From: Terfezia claveryi
Taxonomy: Eukaryota; Ascomycota; Pezizomycetes; Pezizales; Pezizaceae
Assembly: GCA_015179025.1 (NCBI GenBank)
Contig: WHUX01000067.1
Location: forward strand, 186,001-250,000
Reading direction: 5' to 3'
DNA: 64,000 bases
In this document: in pieces, positions 61,881 through 64,000 of the stretch
How the letters are laid out: each line of letters starts with the position of its first letter
How positions within the stretch are numbered: the stretch's first letter is position 1
Notes under the pieces: model-generated
Told to the model about the DNA's origin: nothing
Database searches by the model: none
What the model saw: the letters and a program-made list of their open reading frames with translations, nothing else
Made by a program: the position numbers and the translations under genes

Positions 61881-64000
61881 AATGCAAATCAAATTGATTG
61901 ACAAGGATGGCAAACAATCAATATCGCAGGAAGTAAAAAGAAGAAAGTTTCTTAATCACCTGCCGCCATACATGTCAGCTACATTAATTCCTTTAATTAA
62001 AGAAGAATGGTCATATGATCAGCTCGTACATCAAGCAGAGTTATATGAAGCTTCCAAGAAGGATATTGCCCCACCATCCACAACAAATACATCCCAACGA
62101 CAACACCCTCGGAATGAAAATCGAAGTCACGGTCCACGCAGGGACCAGAATCAACGACAAAAAACAGGATTTAATCCTAGCAGTAATCCCAACACCAAAC
62201 CCAACACAGAGAATTGGAAGGACTCAGATTGGGACACCATCACAAAAAAATTGGATCAGAAGACGAAGATGCAATTAATTAAAGACAAGAAATGTCTATG
62301 GTGTTGGAATCCTGGACACTCCTACAAGGACTGTAGGAAACGAAAAAATAAGGTACCCATGCATACAGCCGCACAAGATTTAGCTATGCCGATAGCCACC
62401 AAGGATAAAAACAACAAGGATAAAATCAAGGAACGAACCTTGTCAAGACAGGTACCAGATTTTAGCAAGGTATTCGTTAAAGCTAACGAACACCCCACAC
62501 TAGCTTTAATTGATCTCCAAACGAAGGGAGGAGACTTAATCAATTCTCAATTTGTACACCTATACAAAATACCAACTAGAAGTATCGAGAAGAAATCATT
62601 AAGTACTGCAATTAAAGGCTCAAAAGGAACGATAGACAAAGCTTGTACTATCAAACTTGATTGGATAGGTTATGTAGAAGAACGAATGTTCTATGTAGCT
62701 CATTTGACTGGATGGGACATGATACTAGGAGAACCTGCTCTCAGCAAAGTGCGAGCAATAATTCCTGCCCATCAGGAACCAGTTACTATCCAACCGGAAA
62801 ACATTCCACGATTCCAGCTAAGTATATGGAAGGGATCTAGAACCATGGCGAATGGTATAAGATCAGCGTATACACAGGTCAGCTGTAAATCAGTCACAGA
62901 TTATAGTGAACCGGATAATTGGGAAAATATTAGTGACGCAGACGAAACCGATTCAGAAAGAGAACTCGTGATAGCTGTTTCTATGGTACAGAAACAATTC
63001 AACCCTGTAACGGAGTTTCCCTTATTATTTTCCAAGACAATTCCATGGGAATTACCACCACTAAGAAAAATTAATCACTCTATCAAACCAAAAGCAGGAG
63101 CTACTTGGATACCAAAATGGCGACCCTCAAGACATCGATTTAGACAACAAATCCATGACAAATTAGTTGAAGAAGAAGCATCAGGTCGTATATATAGAGT
63201 AGAAAGTGACACAAATGCTGTAGTCATGTTCACTATTCCTAAACGAGATAAACCGGAAGAAGCCCGACATGTCAATGACTGTCGAGACTGCAATTTAGCC
63301 GTCAAACCGGATCACACCCCATTGCCAGATATTAATGAAGCAATTGAACTAGTAGCGGAGAATCCCATTTGGACTAAGGTCGACTTAGCCGATGGATTTT
63401 TTAATATCAGGAACGATGAAGAATCTGAGCAACATTCTACCTTTTTATGTCACATGGGATATTACAGAAGTAGAGTTATGCAACAAGGGGATCGTAACGC
63501 ACCTGCTACCATGGTTCGCGTTATGCATGAAATTTTTAAGGACATGGTCTATAAAAATTTAATCATCTATATTGATGATATTATTATATTCTCTAAAACG
63601 TATGAAGAACATGTAGAATTATTGAAGAAAGTACTTCAACGTCTACAGGATGAGAAATTTTATCTCAAAGAAAGCAAATGCCAGTTCTTTACTCCAAGAT
63701 TGGAAATCTTAGGACACGTTTTGATATTAGATGGATTAGACGTAGACCCGAAGAAGAGGACTACTATATTAACATTTCCAACTCCTACAAGGAAAAAGGA
63801 TCTTAGAGGATTCCTTGGAATCATTAATTATCTCAGCAGATTTATTCCTGACTTGGCATCGTATGCAAGCACCCTGTCAGAACTGCAAGGAGAAACAAAG
63901 AAATGGGAATGGACAGATACTCATAACGCAGCGTTTGAAAAACTCAAGGAACTCATGAATTCCCCACATGTTTTAAAACCCTGGAATAATGAATCTACTG
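61777..64000 (+). CDS. gag C terminus-pol polyprotein, gypsy family B, partial
   Basis: Open for about 741 codons to the window edge. It shows a capsid remainder (KQFANWLTEMQIKLIDKDGK), a zinc knuckle CLWCWNPGHSYKDC (62299-62340) and a protease-like region (PTLALIDLQTKGGDLINSQF, about 62506-62550). In that region the usual D-S/T-G-A is replaced by D-L-Q-T-K-G. Reverse transcriptase follows: WTKVDLADGFFNI, IIYIDDIIIFSK (catalytic YIDD, near 63572) and ESKCQFFTPRLEILGH, then the RT connection DLRGFLGIINYLSRFIPDLA. RNase H and integrase lie outside the window. The reading frame is uninterrupted, so this part could be functional. Confidence 0.9.

Larger units (their letters stand above)
59078..64000 (+). 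mobile_element. Ty3/gypsy retrotransposon family B, cut by window end
   Basis: A 5' LTR, a leader of about 0.8 kb, gag and pol in order, with RT continuing past the window edge. Unlike family A, no RIP-like stop was found over 2.2 kb of pol, so this copy is young or escaped mutation. Two frame changes in gag remain unexplained. Confidence 0.88.

Overview
The window looks like nuclear DNA of a filamentous ascomycete (Pezizomycotina; Pezizomycetes is possible but not proven). The evidence is many short GT-AG introns of about 45-110 nt, fungal housekeeping orthologues, and C-to-T/G-to-A decay in repeats that resembles repeat-induced point mutation (RIP). I saw no bacterial-style operons, tRNA, rRNA or CRISPR array. 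All exon joins were made by eye from splice signals, frame and remembered protein families, and no search was run.

Left part (1-19 kb), conserved and gene-dense: a Cdc12-type septin (+), a MORG1-like WD40 protein (+), the SNW splicing factor Prp45 (-), a mitochondrial PDK/BCKDK-type kinase (-), a USP7/Ubp15-type deubiquitinase (+), a p24 cargo receptor (-) and a Ulp2-like SUMO protease (+). 19-26.8 kb is gene-poor. It holds two damaged copies of an unrecognised membrane/heptad-repeat gene separated by a Ty1/copia remnant, and a decayed Mutator-like transposase.

Middle part (26.8-38.9 kb), again conserved: a secreted GH3 beta-glucosidase (+), a CHY zinc-finger protein (+), proteasome subunit alpha-4 (-, with a 7-nt microexon) sharing a 331-nt divergent upstream region with a mitochondrial D-2-hydroxyglutarate/D-lactate dehydrogenase (+), and a WD40 inositol-polyphosphate 5-phosphatase (-).

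Right part (39-64 kb) is a repeat island. It contains an AT-rich, RIP-like block with the 3' end of a Ty3/gypsy chromovirus (-); a better preserved but stop-ridden relative with a clear 5' LTR and a candidate -1 frameshift cassette (47.6-51.0 kb); two Plavaka-like DNA transposons (-); minisatellites; an unrecognised locus with nuclear-type basic motifs and a long acidic repeat (55.7-59.1 kb); and a second gypsy family whose LTR cuts into that locus. That element's pol frame is open to the window edge and shows no RIP-like stops.

The conserved genes have unrelated roles (cytokinesis, splicing, ubiquitin/SUMO turnover, secretion, mitochondrial metabolism, phosphoinositide signalling) and form no pathway cluster. 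The novel material is the 19.9-22.6 kb gene pair and the 55.7-59.1 kb locus.
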